This document shows, piece after piece, positions 7,331 to 16,009 of a stretch of DNA of 63,224 nucleotides; position 1 is the first letter of the stretch; every line of letters begins with the position of its first letter. Source of the stretch: an uncultured Lachnospiraceae bacterium (GTDB lineage Bacteria > Bacillota > Clostridia > Lachnospirales > Lachnospiraceae); contig CALWGV010000049.1 in NCBI GenBank assembly GCA_944380185.1, forward strand, positions 1 through 63,224. Reading direction: 5' to 3'. The notes under the pieces were generated by a model, which was given only the letters and a program-made list of their open reading frames with translations, was not told the origin of the DNA and made no database searches. The translations under genes were made by a program, and so were the position numbers.

Positions 7331-7909
7331 ATGGCTCTTTATACCTGGGATGAATTAAATGCCTTTGTAAATGCCTGCACGGGCTGCGAACTCTGCCGCA
7401 GCCGGCAGCGCCCGGTGATGGGACGGGGCTCTCTCACCGCAAAAATCATGTTTGTGGCCGAAGCGCCCGGCAGTCAGGAAGATCGGGCAGGCATTCCTTT
7501 CGTAGGCCCCGCCGGAAAGCTTCTCGATGAACTGCTGGCCGGCTGCGGTCTGCGCAGAGAAAATATTTATATCACCAACATTTTGAAATGCCATCCTCCT
7601 GGCAACCGCGATCCCCTGGAATCGGAAAAGGAGCGCTGCATCACTTATCTCAAATATGAGACGCTGCTGATCCGGCCCCGGATCATCGTCTGCCTGGGCC
7701 GGGTAGCCGCCACCCGCATTATTTCGCCTGACTATCGGATCACCAGGCAGCACGGCCAGTGGATCTTTCGAAAAAACTGTCATCTGACCGCGGTGTATCA
7801 CCCTTCGGCCATCCTGCGCGATCCCTCCAAGCTGGCAGACACCCAGGCAGATTTTGCCGCCATCGCCTCCATGTACCGCAGGGTCTGCCCGCAGCAGGAT
7901 ATGCCATAA
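7331..7909 (+). CDS. Uracil-DNA glycosylase, family 4-like, 4Fe-4S
   Basis: This 192-residue enzyme removes uracil from DNA in base-excision repair. The start is the ATG at 7331 behind CGGAGG, one base after the ClC stop, so the pair is likely translated from one message. Visible motifs are an N-terminal CTGCELC cluster, the uracil-pocket loop EAPGSQEDRAGIPFVGPAG, a Cys in LKCHPPGNRDP, CLGRVAA with another Cys, and HPSA near the end in place of the family's usual HP(S/A) loop. The Cys set fits the structural 4Fe-4S cluster of family 4. Length is normal. Confidence 0.9.
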   Translation: MALYTWDELNAFVNACTGCELCRSRQRPVMGRGSLTAKIMFVAEAPGSQEDRAGIPFVGPAGKLLDELLAGCGLRRENIYITNILKCHPPGNRDPLESEKERCITYLKYETLLIRPRIIVCLGRVAATRIISPDYRITRQHGQWIFRKNCHLTAVYHPSAILRDPSKLADTQADFAAIASMYRRVCPQQDMP

Positions 7910-7943
7910 TACAGAATGCAGAATAATTAAGAGGATATGACAA

Positions 7944-8750
7944 ATGACAAATATAGACGCAAATCATAAAACCGCCGTCGTGACCGGCGCCTCCCGAGGA
8001 ATCGGCCTTTCCATCGCCCGGATGCTGGCCGCCGAGGGCTTCCGGGTTTTCGGTCTCTCTCGTCATGAGACCCACGAGGATAATATCGTTTTTATCCCCT
8101 GTGATGTGACAGAAATCTCATCTGTCAAGAATGCTTTCGACAAAATTTTAGACCAAACCGGATCCATCGATCTTTTGGTGGCAAACGCCGGCATGGGCAT
8201 CTCCGGCGCGGCAGAATTTGCCCGCGAGGAGGAGATCGACCGACAGCTGGCCGTCAATCTGACCGGCGCCATACGCTGTGCCAGACAAGTGGTCGCACCC
8301 ATGCGCGAAAAGCAGAGAGGACGCATCGTATTCGTCTCCTCCCTGGGCGCTATCTTTCCCCTGCCCTTTCAAAGCTTCTATTCTGTCAGCAAGGCAGGAA
8401 TCAATGCCTTCAGCGACGCTCTGGGCCTGGAGCTGCGCCCCTTCGGCATCGAGACCTGCACTCTGCTGCTCAACGATGTAAAGACAGATTTCACCGCCAG
8501 CCGGATCAAAAATATCCAGGGCGATGATATCTACAGCGGCCGCATCCGGGCCTCGGTGACCAAGATGGAAATCTCTGAGCAGCATGGCATGGAGCCGGAC
8601 CAGGTGGCCGCCGTACTGGGACGTCTGCTGAAACGCCGTCATCTGCCGCCTCACTATATCGCAGGCTTTTCCAATCAGCTGCTGGGGCTCCTGTATCGTC
8701 TTCTGCCCACCCGCCTGATGTTAAAAATTCTGGGGAAAATTTATGGCTGA
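7944..8750 (+). CDS. SDR family NAD(P)-dependent oxidoreductase
   Basis: This 268-residue short-chain dehydrogenase has the classical nucleotide-binding TGASRGIG near residue 16, NAG (LVANAGMG) near 80, a catalytic Ser in FVSSLGAIFP, and YxxxK in FYSVSKAGIN. It acts on a small carbonyl or alcohol substrate that cannot be told from sequence. AAGAGGATATG precedes the ATG. It lies 34 bases after the uracil-DNA glycosylase gene on the same strand and 15 bases from the convergent endonuclease III gene, with no clear terminator between. Confidence 0.85.
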   Translation: MTNIDANHKTAVVTGASRGIGLSIARMLAAEGFRVFGLSRHETHEDNIVFIPCDVTEISSVKNAFDKILDQTGSIDLLVANAGMGISGAAEFAREEEIDRQLAVNLTGAIRCARQVVAPMREKQRGRIVFVSSLGAIFPLPFQSFYSVSKAGINAFSDALGLELRPFGIETCTLLLNDVKTDFTASRIKNIQGDDIYSGRIRASVTKMEISEQHGMEPDQVAAVLGRLLKRRHLPPHYIAGFSNQLLGLLYRLLPTRLMLKILGKIYG

Positions 8751-8765
8751 GCCCAGACCTCTCTT

Positions 8766-9560
8766 TCACTGCACGCCGTTCTTTGCACAGACATCCTCCA
8801 GACAGCAGACCTCACAGTGGGGTTTCGTCCTGGCCGTGCAGACATCACGGCCATGTTCCACCAGGCGATGGCAAAAATCATTTCCTTCCTCAGGGGGAAT
8901 GATCTTCCACAGAGCCTTTTCCACCTTAGCCGGTTCCTTTATCCCGTCCACCAGGCCGATCCGGTTGACCAGGCGAATGCAATGCGTATCCGTGACAATA
9001 GCCGGCTTGTGAAATACATCGCCCATAATCAAATTAGCGCTCTTGCGGCCCACACCTGGCAGTTTCAAAAGCGCATCAAAATCATCCGGCACTCTTCCCT
9101 GATACTGATCCCTCAGCACCTTCATGCAGGCGCTTATATCCCGCGCCTTGCTGTGCCCCAGACCACAGGGCCGGACGATGGATTCGATCTCCTCCACCGG
9201 CGCATCAGCCAGAGCATTTACATCGGGGAACTTCGCATACAGATCCTGTACGACCACGTTGACCCGGGCGTCTGTGCACTGAGCTGCCAGCCGTACACTG
9301 ACCAAAAGCTTCCATGCCTCGTTGTAGTCCAGCGTGCAGTCCGCATCAGGGTATGCTTCTTTCAGCCTGTCGATAACCTCCAGGGCCAGACTTCTTTTCT
9401 GCGCGTCGGCCATCGATTCTGCTTTTACCGCCTTCTCTGATGCTTTCTTCTCCTTTGCTTCTTTCGCTTTCACCGTTTTTTCTTTTGTCATCTCTTTCAC
9501 CTGCCGTCTATGCTCCAGTTCTTCTCTCTTTTTTCTCTTTTTCGCTTTTTGCTCTTTCAC
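8766..9560 (-). CDS. nth: Endonuclease III with Lys/Glu-rich N-terminal extension
   Basis: This bifunctional DNA glycosylase/AP lyase excises oxidised pyrimidines. The helix-hairpin-helix LPGVGRKSANLIMGD (with the catalytic Lys), the catalytic Asp in VTDTHCIRLVNRIGL and the C-terminal 4Fe-4S Cys set are all present. The first Cys gap appears to be 7 rather than the usual 6 residues. A highly charged extension of up to 50 residues precedes the normal start. The GTG at 9560 lies just after a TATACT box; the ATG at 9491 (241 residues) has a better AGGTGA site, and the ATG near 9413 would give the usual length. The start is therefore uncertain. Confidence 0.9.
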   Translation of the reverse strand: MKEQKAKKRKKREELEHRRQVKEMTKEKTVKAKEAKEKKASEKAVKAESMADAQKRSLALEVIDRLKEAYPDADCTLDYNEAWKLLVSVRLAAQCTDARVNVVVQDLYAKFPDVNALADAPVEEIESIVRPCGLGHSKARDISACMKVLRDQYQGRVPDDFDALLKLPGVGRKSANLIMGDVFHKPAIVTDTHCIRLVNRIGLVDGIKEPAKVEKALWKIIPPEEGNDFCHRLVEHGRDVCTARTKPHCEVCCLEDVCAKNGVQ

Positions 9561-9734
9561 TTCTTCTGCGCTCTGTCCTCCCAGTATAGCATAAAACGGC
9601 TGTTTTGGCGAGATATCCCCATCGAGCTTCTAAAGCCGGCAAAGCGCTCCGCTTTTCTTCTGCAGATACGCCGGCGAATACTCCTCGTTTTAAAGAGGAT
9701 AATCTGGGCCGAAAACAATGGAGAAAATACCTTC

Positions 9735-9764
9735 TTGACAATCCCAGCCCTTCTATGCTATCCT
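9735..9764 (+). promoter_or_regulatory. Promoter of the MATE transporter leader
   Basis: TTGACA (9735-9740) and TATCCT (9759-9764) are spaced by 18. Predicted transcription starts near 9771, leaving a leader of about 135 bases before the MATE gene. Confidence 0.55.
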
Positions 9765-9773
9765 ATAGCAGCT

Positions 9774-9902
9774 ATGAAAATTTTGTGGATTTTTCCTGAC
9801 TGCGTCACTTTTCGCCACACAGCCCCGAGCGGCTGCGTGGCTTTCTTTATGTCAAAAACGCAGGTGTCCTTTTTTCCGCCCTATCAAATACAGGAGGTTT
9901 AG
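9774..9902 (+). promoter_or_regulatory. Leader with possible uORF and attenuator hairpin before MATE gene
   Basis: The leader of the MATE gene contains a GC-rich hairpin (9814-9841: GCCAC-A-CAGCC ... GGCTG-C-GTGGC) followed by TTTCTTT, a terminator-like structure inside the leader. No gene upstream on this strand needs it. An open frame of 42 codons begins with the ATG at 9774, two or three bases from the predicted transcript start, runs through the hairpin and stops at 9900-9902; the transporter start follows four bases later. CTGCGT occurs twice (9800-9805 and 9832-9837) and both can pair with ACGCAG downstream, which could give alternative folds. This looks like drug-inducible attenuation but is unproven. 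Confidence 0.45.
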
Positions 9903-9906
9903 ACAA

Positions 9907-11274
9907 ATGAGTCAAGATTACATGAAAGAACGTCCCATTGTACCGCTGGTCCTCTCCATGTCCGTACCCATGGTGCTGTCCATGCTGGTCAACTCCCTGT
10001 ACAATATCGTGGACAGCTATTTTGTGGCACAAATCAGCGAGGATGCCATGACCGCTTTGTCCTTAGTATATCCCCTGCAAAATCTGCTGACGGCTGTCAG
10101 CGTCGGTTTCGGCGTGGGGATCAATGCCGTCACCGCCTTTTTCCTGGGCGCAGGCAAAAGCAGGCAGGCTGATGAGGCCGTCTCCTCCGGCCTCATCCTG
10201 AACGCCTTCCACGGCGTTTTGCTGATGATCGGCTGCACCCTGGTCATGCCCCATTTCCTGAGAGCTTTTACCGACGACGCCGTCATTATCGATTACGGTG
10301 TGCGCTACTCCAACATCGTCTTTGCTTTCTCCGTGATCGTTTCCGTCGGCATTTCCTTCGAGAAAATATTTCAGGCTGTGGGGCAGGTAAAAGTCGCCAT
10401 GATCAGCATGCTGGCCGGCTGCATTACTAATATTATCCTGGATCCAATCTTTATTTTTGGCCTCGGCTTTATCCCCGCTATGGGTATTGAGGGCGCCGCC
10501 CTGGCCACCGGTCTGGGACAGGCTGTTACTCTCGTCATCTACCTGGCCGCCTTTGCCAAAATTTCTCTGCCCGTACACTTTTCCCTGAAAGCAGCAAAAC
10601 CGGACCCTGCGATCTGCCGCAGACTTTATGCCGTGGGAATCCCGGCCGCTTTAAACCTGGCCATGTCTTCCCTGCTGATCACCGCCCTAAATGGCATACT
10701 GTCCGTCTACTCCCAGCTCTATGTACTGATCCTGGGCGTTTATTATAAGCTGCAGACCTTTATCTATCTGACTGCCAACGGCATCGTCCAGGGCATCCGC
10801 CCGCTGGTGGGATACAACTACGGAGCCGGCCGCAGCGACCGCGTAAAAAGCATCTTCCGAGTCTCGCTTACCTTCAGCCTTGTCATCATGGCAGTGGGCA
10901 CACTGCTTTGCTTTATTATGCCGCAGCAGCTCATCAGCCTCTTCTCTGAAAACGCAGAGACCATCCGCGAGGGAGCCAGAGCTCTCCGAATCATCAGCTG
11001 CGGCTTCATCGTCTCCTCCGTCTCCGTCATCGTCAGCGGCACCTTCGAAGGGCTGGGAAAAGGGCTGCCCTCTCTGATCATCTCCCTGATCCGCTATCTG
11101 GCTATCATCCCAGTAGCCTTTGTCCTAAGCCGTCTGACCGGCCCTACCGGCGTCTGGCATGCATTCTGGGTCATTGAGCTGACTGCCGCCGTCATCTCGG
11201 CTCTTCTGTATTTCTTCTCCGGCCATAACACAGCAAGCAGAGATACCGCAAAAAACCGCCCTTCGGGGATTTAA
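9907..11274 (+). CDS. MATE family multidrug/Na+ efflux transporter
   Basis: This 455-residue, twelve-helix membrane protein has two related halves, typical of MATE pumps, which export drugs or cationic metabolites using Na+ or H+. Family features include the opening PIVPLVLSMSVPMVLSMLVNSLYNIVDSYFV, GAALATGLGQ in the first half, and GIRPLVGYNYGAGRSDRVK at the start of the second. AGGAGG lies ten bases before the ATG. The leader carries a terminator-like hairpin, so expression may be controlled by attenuation. The substrate is unknown. Confidence 0.92.
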   Translation: MSQDYMKERPIVPLVLSMSVPMVLSMLVNSLYNIVDSYFVAQISEDAMTALSLVYPLQNLLTAVSVGFGVGINAVTAFFLGAGKSRQADEAVSSGLILNAFHGVLLMIGCTLVMPHFLRAFTDDAVIIDYGVRYSNIVFAFSVIVSVGISFEKIFQAVGQVKVAMISMLAGCITNIILDPIFIFGLGFIPAMGIEGAALATGLGQAVTLVIYLAAFAKISLPVHFSLKAAKPDPAICRRLYAVGIPAALNLAMSSLLITALNGILSVYSQLYVLILGVYYKLQTFIYLTANGIVQGIRPLVGYNYGAGRSDRVKSIFRVSLTFSLVIMAVGTLLCFIMPQQLISLFSENAETIREGARALRIISCGFIVSSVSVIVSGTFEGLGKGLPSLIISLIRYLAIIPVAFVLSRLTGPTGVWHAFWVIELTAAVISALLYFFSGHNTASRDTAKNRPSGI

Positions 11275-11290
11275 CCCCTGGGCGGATTTT
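11250..11290. terminator. Bidirectional terminator between MATE and ABC genes
   Basis: A nested hairpin (CCGCCC ... GGGCGG outside, GGGG/CCCC inside) is flanked by A6 on the left and T5 on the right, so it can end the convergent transcripts from both sides. It overlaps the MATE stop codon. Confidence 0.8.
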
Positions 11291-11343
11291 TGCTTCCCGT
11301 ATGGGAGCCTCAGCTTGGCTCTGTTCTGCATATTTGCTCGTTA

Positions 11344-12138
11344 TCAGGCGAGCAGCATTCGGTCATTATCCAATGTTCCTCCGCTGGCCTGCTCGAATTT
11401 CTCCAGCAGATCCGCCACGGTCAGCCCTTTCTTCTCCTCACCGCGGACGTCGTAGATAATCCGCCCCTCATGCATCATAATCAGACGGTTTCCGATGTGG
11501 ATGGCATCGCGCATATTGTGGGTTACCATCATGGCCGTCAGACCGCCTCCTTCCACGATCTCCTCCGTCAGCTCCAGCACCTTGGCCGCTGTCTTGGGAT
11601 CCAGGGCAGCCGTGTGCTCATCCAGGAGGAGAAGCTTCGGCTCCCGCAGGGCCGCCATCAAAAGGGTCAGAGCCTGCCTCTGGCCGCCGGACAAAAGGCC
11701 GACTTTGACTGTCATCCGGTCCTCCAGCCCCAGACCCAGCTGCGCCAGTTTTTCCCGGTATTCCTCCCTCTCCTTCTTCGTCACGCCCCAGGAAAGCCCA
11801 CGGCTGCGCCCGCGCCTGGCAGCCAGGGCAAGGTTTTCATCGATCTGCATATCCGCCGCCGTTCCCAGCATCGGATCCTGGAATACACGGCCCAGAAGAG
11901 CCGCCCTTTTGTACTCCGGCTTGCGGGAGATATCGACCCCATCCAGGAATATCGTGCCGCAGTCGATGGGATAGACGCCGGCGATCATATTGAGGAGGGT
12001 GGATTTGCCGGCTCCGTTGCCGCCGATCACCGTCACAAAATCCCCCTTGTCCATCTCAAAATGGATATCGGTCAAGGCCCGTCGTTCATTGATGGTTCCC
12101 CGGTTAAAGGTCTTGCTCACATGACTGATCTTCAGCAT
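11344..12138 (-). CDS. ABC transporter ATP-binding protein, TrpXYZ-like importer
   Basis: This 264-residue ATPase has Walker A GGNGAGKST near residue 39, signature LSGGQRQALTLLMA, Walker B LLLLDEHTAALD and an H-loop (MMVTHNMRDA). The DEHTAALD form of Walker B is typical of the ATPases paired with the ABC_sub_bind substrate-binding proteins (TrpX type), which import aromatic amino acids or related solutes. The ATG follows GGAAGGAGG and overlaps the end of the permease gene by seven bases, showing tight coupling. It is the last gene of a three-gene operon. Confidence 0.9.
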   Translation of the reverse strand: MLKISHVSKTFNRGTINERRALTDIHFEMDKGDFVTVIGGNGAGKSTLLNMIAGVYPIDCGTIFLDGVDISRKPEYKRAALLGRVFQDPMLGTAADMQIDENLALAARRGRSRGLSWGVTKKEREEYREKLAQLGLGLEDRMTVKVGLLSGGQRQALTLLMAALREPKLLLLDEHTAALDPKTAAKVLELTEEIVEGGGLTAMMVTHNMRDAIHIGNRLIMMHEGRIIYDVRGEEKKGLTVADLLEKFEQASGGTLDNDRMLLA

Positions 12139-13070
12139 GTCTTCCCTCCTTCCCCGCTCTCCGAGTAACTGGCTGCCTGCCGCCGTTTTTCTAAAAAGGT
12201 AGGCACCGACAGGGCCACTGCCACCAAGGCTGCGGTAAAGAGCTTCATGTCATCGGTATTGAGACCCATCTGCAGTACCACCGCCACGATAATGCGATAG
12301 ATGCAGGAGCCCAGGACCACAGCGCTCAGCTTGACGGCAAAATTCCGCCTTTTTCCAAAGAGGACCTCGCCGATGATAATGGAGGCCAGGCCGACCACAA
12401 TTGCTCCGATGCCCTGCTTCACATCTGCATAGCCCTGGTGCTGAGAGATCAGCGCGCCGGACAGGGCCACTAACCCATTGCTGACCGCTAACCCTAAAAT
12501 CTTATAGAAATTGGTGTTCATTCCCTGAGAGCGGGCCATGTTTTCATTGCTGCCGGTGGCACGGATGGCCGATCCCATCTCCGTCCCAAAAAACCAATAC
12601 AAAACGGCAATCAGCATAATCAGGACCACAACGCCCACCAGGATACTGACCCAAGCCTTCTCAAGCCCCGTAGCATCCACGATTCCATTAAAAACCGTCT
12701 CCACCTTGAGCAGGGGCTGATTGGACTTGCCCAGAATACGCAGATTCACGGAATAAAGCCCCAGCTGGGTCAGTATTCCGGCCAAAATAGCCGGGATGCG
12801 GCACTGCGTATGCAGAATGCCCGTGACTGCCCCGGCCGCCACACCGGCCAGAGAAGCGATGAGGGTGGCGGCAACCGGGTCAAGTCCAATCTCCGCCAGC
12901 AAAATACCGCAGGTACAGCCGCCCAGGGCAAAGCTTCCATCCACCGTCAGGTCGGCAATGTCCAGTATGCGGTAGGTAATATATATACCCAGCGCCATAA
13001 TACCCCACAGTGCGCCCTGGCCTACTGCGCCCTGCATGGCTTTCAATATACTGATAATCATGTCCGGCAT
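12132..13070 (-). CDS. ABC transporter permease, TrpY-like
   Basis: This 312-residue membrane protein has eight to nine hydrophobic segments. The sequence YITYRILDIADLTVDGSFALGG near the N-terminus is characteristic of branched-chain-type permeases that accompany TrpX-like binding proteins. It sits between the binding protein and the ATPase genes. The ribosome binding site is weak at both the first ATG (13070) and the next one (13061), so the exact start is open. Confidence 0.88.
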   Translation of the reverse strand: MPDMIISILKAMQGAVGQGALWGIMALGIYITYRILDIADLTVDGSFALGGCTCGILLAEIGLDPVAATLIASLAGVAAGAVTGILHTQCRIPAILAGILTQLGLYSVNLRILGKSNQPLLKVETVFNGIVDATGLEKAWVSILVGVVVLIMLIAVLYWFFGTEMGSAIRATGSNENMARSQGMNTNFYKILGLAVSNGLVALSGALISQHQGYADVKQGIGAIVVGLASIIIGEVLFGKRRNFAVKLSAVVLGSCIYRIIVAVVLQMGLNTDDMKLFTAALVAVALSVPTFLEKRRQAASYSESGEGGKTC

Positions 13071-13146
13071 AATCCGTCAACCAGCCTTTCTCTGTCTTTT
13101 GCTCTCCCACAGCTTACGCTGTGCATTTTTGGCAGACATATCTGTT

Positions 13147-14223
13147 TTATTCGACCACCTCAGCCTGGGACAGAATATCCTCAGGGATCGTAATGCCCAG
13201 CTGCTGAGCCGCGGTGCTATTCACTGTCAGCGTGCACTCTTCTGCCGGAATATAGCCGATGGGCATAGTGCTGATATCTGCTCCCTCCAGCACCTGCACT
13301 GCCATCTGACCGGTCATATAGCCCAGGTCATAATAGTCCAGACCGTATGTGGCCAATCCGCCGTTTTCCACCATTCCGCCCTCTCCTACAATGCAGGGCA
13401 GATTGTTGTCATTGGTGACCATGGAAACTGCCGCCATGCCTTCGGCTAACAGATTGTCGGTGGGGATATAGACGGCGTCCACCTTTCCGATCATGGATTC
13501 CGCCACCGACTGGATCATCGTAGAATCCGATACGGTATACTCCACCCATTCGATTCCTTTTGCCTCCAGAGCCGCCTCGGCCAGCTGTGCCTGAACGATG
13601 GAATTGTCCTCCGATGAGCAGTACATGACGCCCACCGTCTTTGCCTCGGGGAGAATCCGGGTCAGCAGATCGATCTGATCCTCGATGGGGTTCATGTCGG
13701 AACCGCCGCTCACATTGCCGCCGGGAGCCTCATTGCTCTCCACCAACCCCGCCACCTCATAATCGGTGATGGCTGTCCCCAAAATCGGAATCTCACTGGT
13801 AGTGGCCGCCGCCGACTGCGCCGCCGCCGTGGCAATAGCCAGAATCAGGTCGCACTGCCCGTTGACCAGCTTCTCCGCTATCGTGGTGCAGGTGGCCGGA
13901 TCACCCTGCGCATTGTTATAGTCAATGGTGATATTCTCTCCGTCCACATAGCCGGCATCGGCCAGAGCCGCCACAAAACCCTCGTAGCTGGCATCCAGAG
14001 CCGGGTGCTCCGCCAGCTGGCTTACGCCGATCTTGTACAGAATCTCACCGCTCTGGTCCTCATCCCCAGCCGTCTGCGCTCCCGTTTCAGCGGACTGTCC
14101 CCCGGCGCCGCCCGCGTCCGTCTGTTCGCCGGTCTGTGCACTGTCACCGGAGCAAGCCGCAAGAGTCAGGGCAAGAATCAAAGCCAGGAACATCGCCGCA
14201 GCCTTTTTCAGCATCCTTTTCAT
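13147..14223 (-). CDS. ABC transporter substrate-binding lipoprotein, TrpX-like
   Basis: This 358-residue exported lipoprotein has KRMLKKAAAMFLALILALTLAAC (lipobox Cys24) and then a low-complexity Gly/Ala/Gln/Thr linker. From about residue 60 comes an ABC_sub_bind domain (YKIGVSQLAEHPALDASYEGF...LADAGYVDGENI) with two periplasmic-binding lobes. Known family members bind tryptophan or tyrosine; which ligand applies here is not clear. AAAGGAGGAGG precedes the ATG. It is first in the operon behind a good promoter. Confidence 0.9.
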   Translation of the reverse strand: MKRMLKKAAAMFLALILALTLAACSGDSAQTGEQTDAGGAGGQSAETGAQTAGDEDQSGEILYKIGVSQLAEHPALDASYEGFVAALADAGYVDGENITIDYNNAQGDPATCTTIAEKLVNGQCDLILAIATAAAQSAAATTSEIPILGTAITDYEVAGLVESNEAPGGNVSGGSDMNPIEDQIDLLTRILPEAKTVGVMYCSSEDNSIVQAQLAEAALEAKGIEWVEYTVSDSTMIQSVAESMIGKVDAVYIPTDNLLAEGMAAVSMVTNDNNLPCIVGEGGMVENGGLATYGLDYYDLGYMTGQMAVQVLEGADISTMPIGYIPAEECTLTVNSTAAQQLGITIPEDILSQAEVVE

Positions 14224-14288
14224 AATTTCCTCCTCCTTTTGCTTTATCGCATTTATGCATTGACGCGTTTATGCGTTTATGTATTGAA

Positions 14289-14317
14289 ATCATACTACAA
14301 GGACACCGGAAAGTCAA
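14289..14317 (-). promoter_or_regulatory. Promoter of the TrpXYZ-like operon
   Basis: TTGACT (14312-14317), 17 bases and TATGAT (14289-14294) on the minus strand. The leader just downstream (14245-14285) contains repeated TATGC/TTTATGC words that may be a regulator site; this is not certain. Confidence 0.65.
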
Positions 14318-14356
14318 TTCAATCCCAGGCAAATATTTCGCCATCTTTTTGGCCGC

Positions 14357-14383
14357 AAAAAACCGCCGGCATCAGCCGGCGGC
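14357..14383 (-). terminator. Terminator of the ECF sigma/RsgI-like operon
   Basis: CCGCCGGC-TGAT-GCCGGCGG followed by T6 on the minus strand, 20 bases after the stop of the PepSY protein. Confidence 0.85.
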
Positions 14384-14401
14384 CTCTTGATTCTGTATTA
14401 A

Positions 14402-16009
14402 TCAGTCATCCCAATCGCTCTCAGCCTTCAGGATGTCGCCTGTCAGCGCATCGACATCGTACTCATACTCCATCCGGCCTGCTTTAAACTCGATCTCGTA
14501 GATCATTCGCCCATCGTCGCGGTCCAGTTCCACTTTGCGCTCAGTCAGATCCCCTTCCGCCACGCCTGCATGGGAGAGAGCCGCATTGAGAGCCGCCGTT
14601 TCACCGATGTAGTTTCCGGAGGAAGCCTGGGTGGATGCCTGCGTCTGAGCTGGCTGCGTCTGGGCAGGCTGCGTCTGCTGTGCGTCCTGATGATTTCCCT
14701 TTTGTTCCGCGCTGTTTTTCAGAACTGCTCCGCTGTAGAGATCAATCTCATACTCATACCGGATATTTTCCGCCATGAATTCCACCTCATAGTGCTCCGG
14801 ACGGCCATCGTCATATTCCAGATAGGAATTTATATAGGTCGCATCCGCCTCGGCAACTCCGGCATGGGACAGAGCAGCCTGCGCCGCGGCATCCTCGCCG
14901 ATAAAAGCCGACGTGTCTGTGGCATTTCCGGTATTTCCCTGGCCGGCACTCTGTCCCTGAGAGCCATGATCCTCCTTCTCAAACTTCAGGACCTCGCCGG
15001 ACACCGCATTGATATCATACTCGTACTCCGTCGTTCCCGCACGGAATTCGATCTCATACACCATCACACCGTCCTCGCTGTCGAATTCGATCTTGGAATA
15101 GCTGACATCGCCTTCCGCCACGCCTGCATGGGACAGAGCAGCTGCCAGGGCCTCCTCCCGGCTTATATACGCCTTATCGCTGGCCGTCCCGGTCTGCGTC
15201 ACCGTATCGCTGGCGATATGCTTGGAAGAAGCAATCAGAGCGATCTCGTTGATGGACATCGTGGCCAGAGAATCAAAGGACAGGGAGGCATCCTGTGTGA
15301 TAACTTCCTGAATCAGCGCCGCCTTGCCCAGGGAGATCCCATACTGAGCAGCCAGCTCCTTAAGCTGCGTGTCATCGGCGCTCACCGTCTGGCTCAGCAC
15401 AGCCGCATCCACGCTGGTCGACGAGTCAGTCTGCACGGCGCTTGCAATGGCCTGGGAAACCTTCTGCTCGATCTCCTGGCTTTTGGCCGCGTCGCTGTTC
15501 TCCACCGACACGAGAATGGAATTCTGCAGATCACCCAGGTATCCTTTTTGCAGCATGGAACCGATGATCGCATTGACAGCCACCTCCAGTGAGGTATCCT
15601 TCAAGTCCATGGTCCCCAGGATCTCTTTGGCATCGTCATTAAGCGCCTCTGCCGATATCACCTTTTCCGCAGCGTCCACATACAGGGACAGGCTGGGATT
15701 GACATCCAGCATTACGATGGAATCCACCTGCGGTGTCTGACCGCGGCCCAGCAGATAATAACCGCCAAAGCAAAGTACAAAAGCAGCCGCCACAGCAGCA
15801 ATGGCTGCCAGACCAGTTTTTCTTCTCTTCTTCTCCGACATTTTTATTACAGCTCCTTCCTTCCGTCCGCTCTCCGTTTGAGAGCTTACAGACATATCTG
15901 CATTATTGTTCGCTTCATTACAGGAAGAAAGAATGCTGTTCAGTTTATTAGGGGCAGCATGCTCCAATGCCGTGCGGATATTCCGCTCCATCTCATGATC
16001 TCTCGTCAT
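14402..16009 (-). CDS. RsgI-like anti-sigma factor with three PepSY domains
   Basis: This 535-residue single-pass membrane protein starts four bases inside the ECF sigma gene (ATGA overlap), the usual sign of an anti-sigma partner. Residues 1-60 are cytosolic. One hydrophobic helix lies near 65-88. Then comes an RsgI-type domain (SIVMLDVNPSLSLYVD ... ALNDDAKEI). The extracellular end holds three PepSY repeats (about 285-345, 365-430 and 465-535), each with HAGVAE and EYEYD(I/V) and separated by Gln/Thr-rich linkers. PepSY repeats may sense or bind an extracellular ligand. The same PepSY closing motif (LTGDILKAE / VTGQILKAE) recurs in the lipoprotein at 62293. Confidence 0.8.
   Translation of the reverse strand: MTRDHEMERNIRTALEHAAPNKLNSILSSCNEANNNADMSVSSQTESGRKEGAVIKMSEKKRRKTGLAAIAAVAAAFVLCFGGYYLLGRGQTPQVDSIVMLDVNPSLSLYVDAAEKVISAEALNDDAKEILGTMDLKDTSLEVAVNAIIGSMLQKGYLGDLQNSILVSVENSDAAKSQEIEQKVSQAIASAVQTDSSTSVDAAVLSQTVSADDTQLKELAAQYGISLGKAALIQEVITQDASLSFDSLATMSINEIALIASSKHIASDTVTQTGTASDKAYISREEALAAALSHAGVAEGDVSYSKIEFDSEDGVMVYEIEFRAGTTEYEYDINAVSGEVLKFEKEDHGSQGQSAGQGNTGNATDTSAFIGEDAAAQAALSHAGVAEADATYINSYLEYDDGRPEHYEVEFMAENIRYEYEIDLYSGAVLKNSAEQKGNHQDAQQTQPAQTQPAQTQASTQASSGNYIGETAALNAALSHAGVAEGDLTERKVELDRDDGRMIYEIEFKAGRMEYEYDVDALTGDILKAESDWDD

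Noticed and set aside
9561-9734. Small plus-strand frames between endonuclease III and the MATE promoter
   Set aside because: No ribosome binding site or recognisable protein; the region is the promoter side of the endonuclease gene.
14245-14290. TrpR-like or T-box control of the TrpXYZ-like operon
   Set aside because: Repeated TTTATGC words are present, but no T-box sequence, no terminator and no clear dyad were found.
14570-15592. Open frame of 340 codons on the plus strand
   Set aside because: It is antisense to the PepSY anti-sigma gene, which is coupled to its sigma factor.
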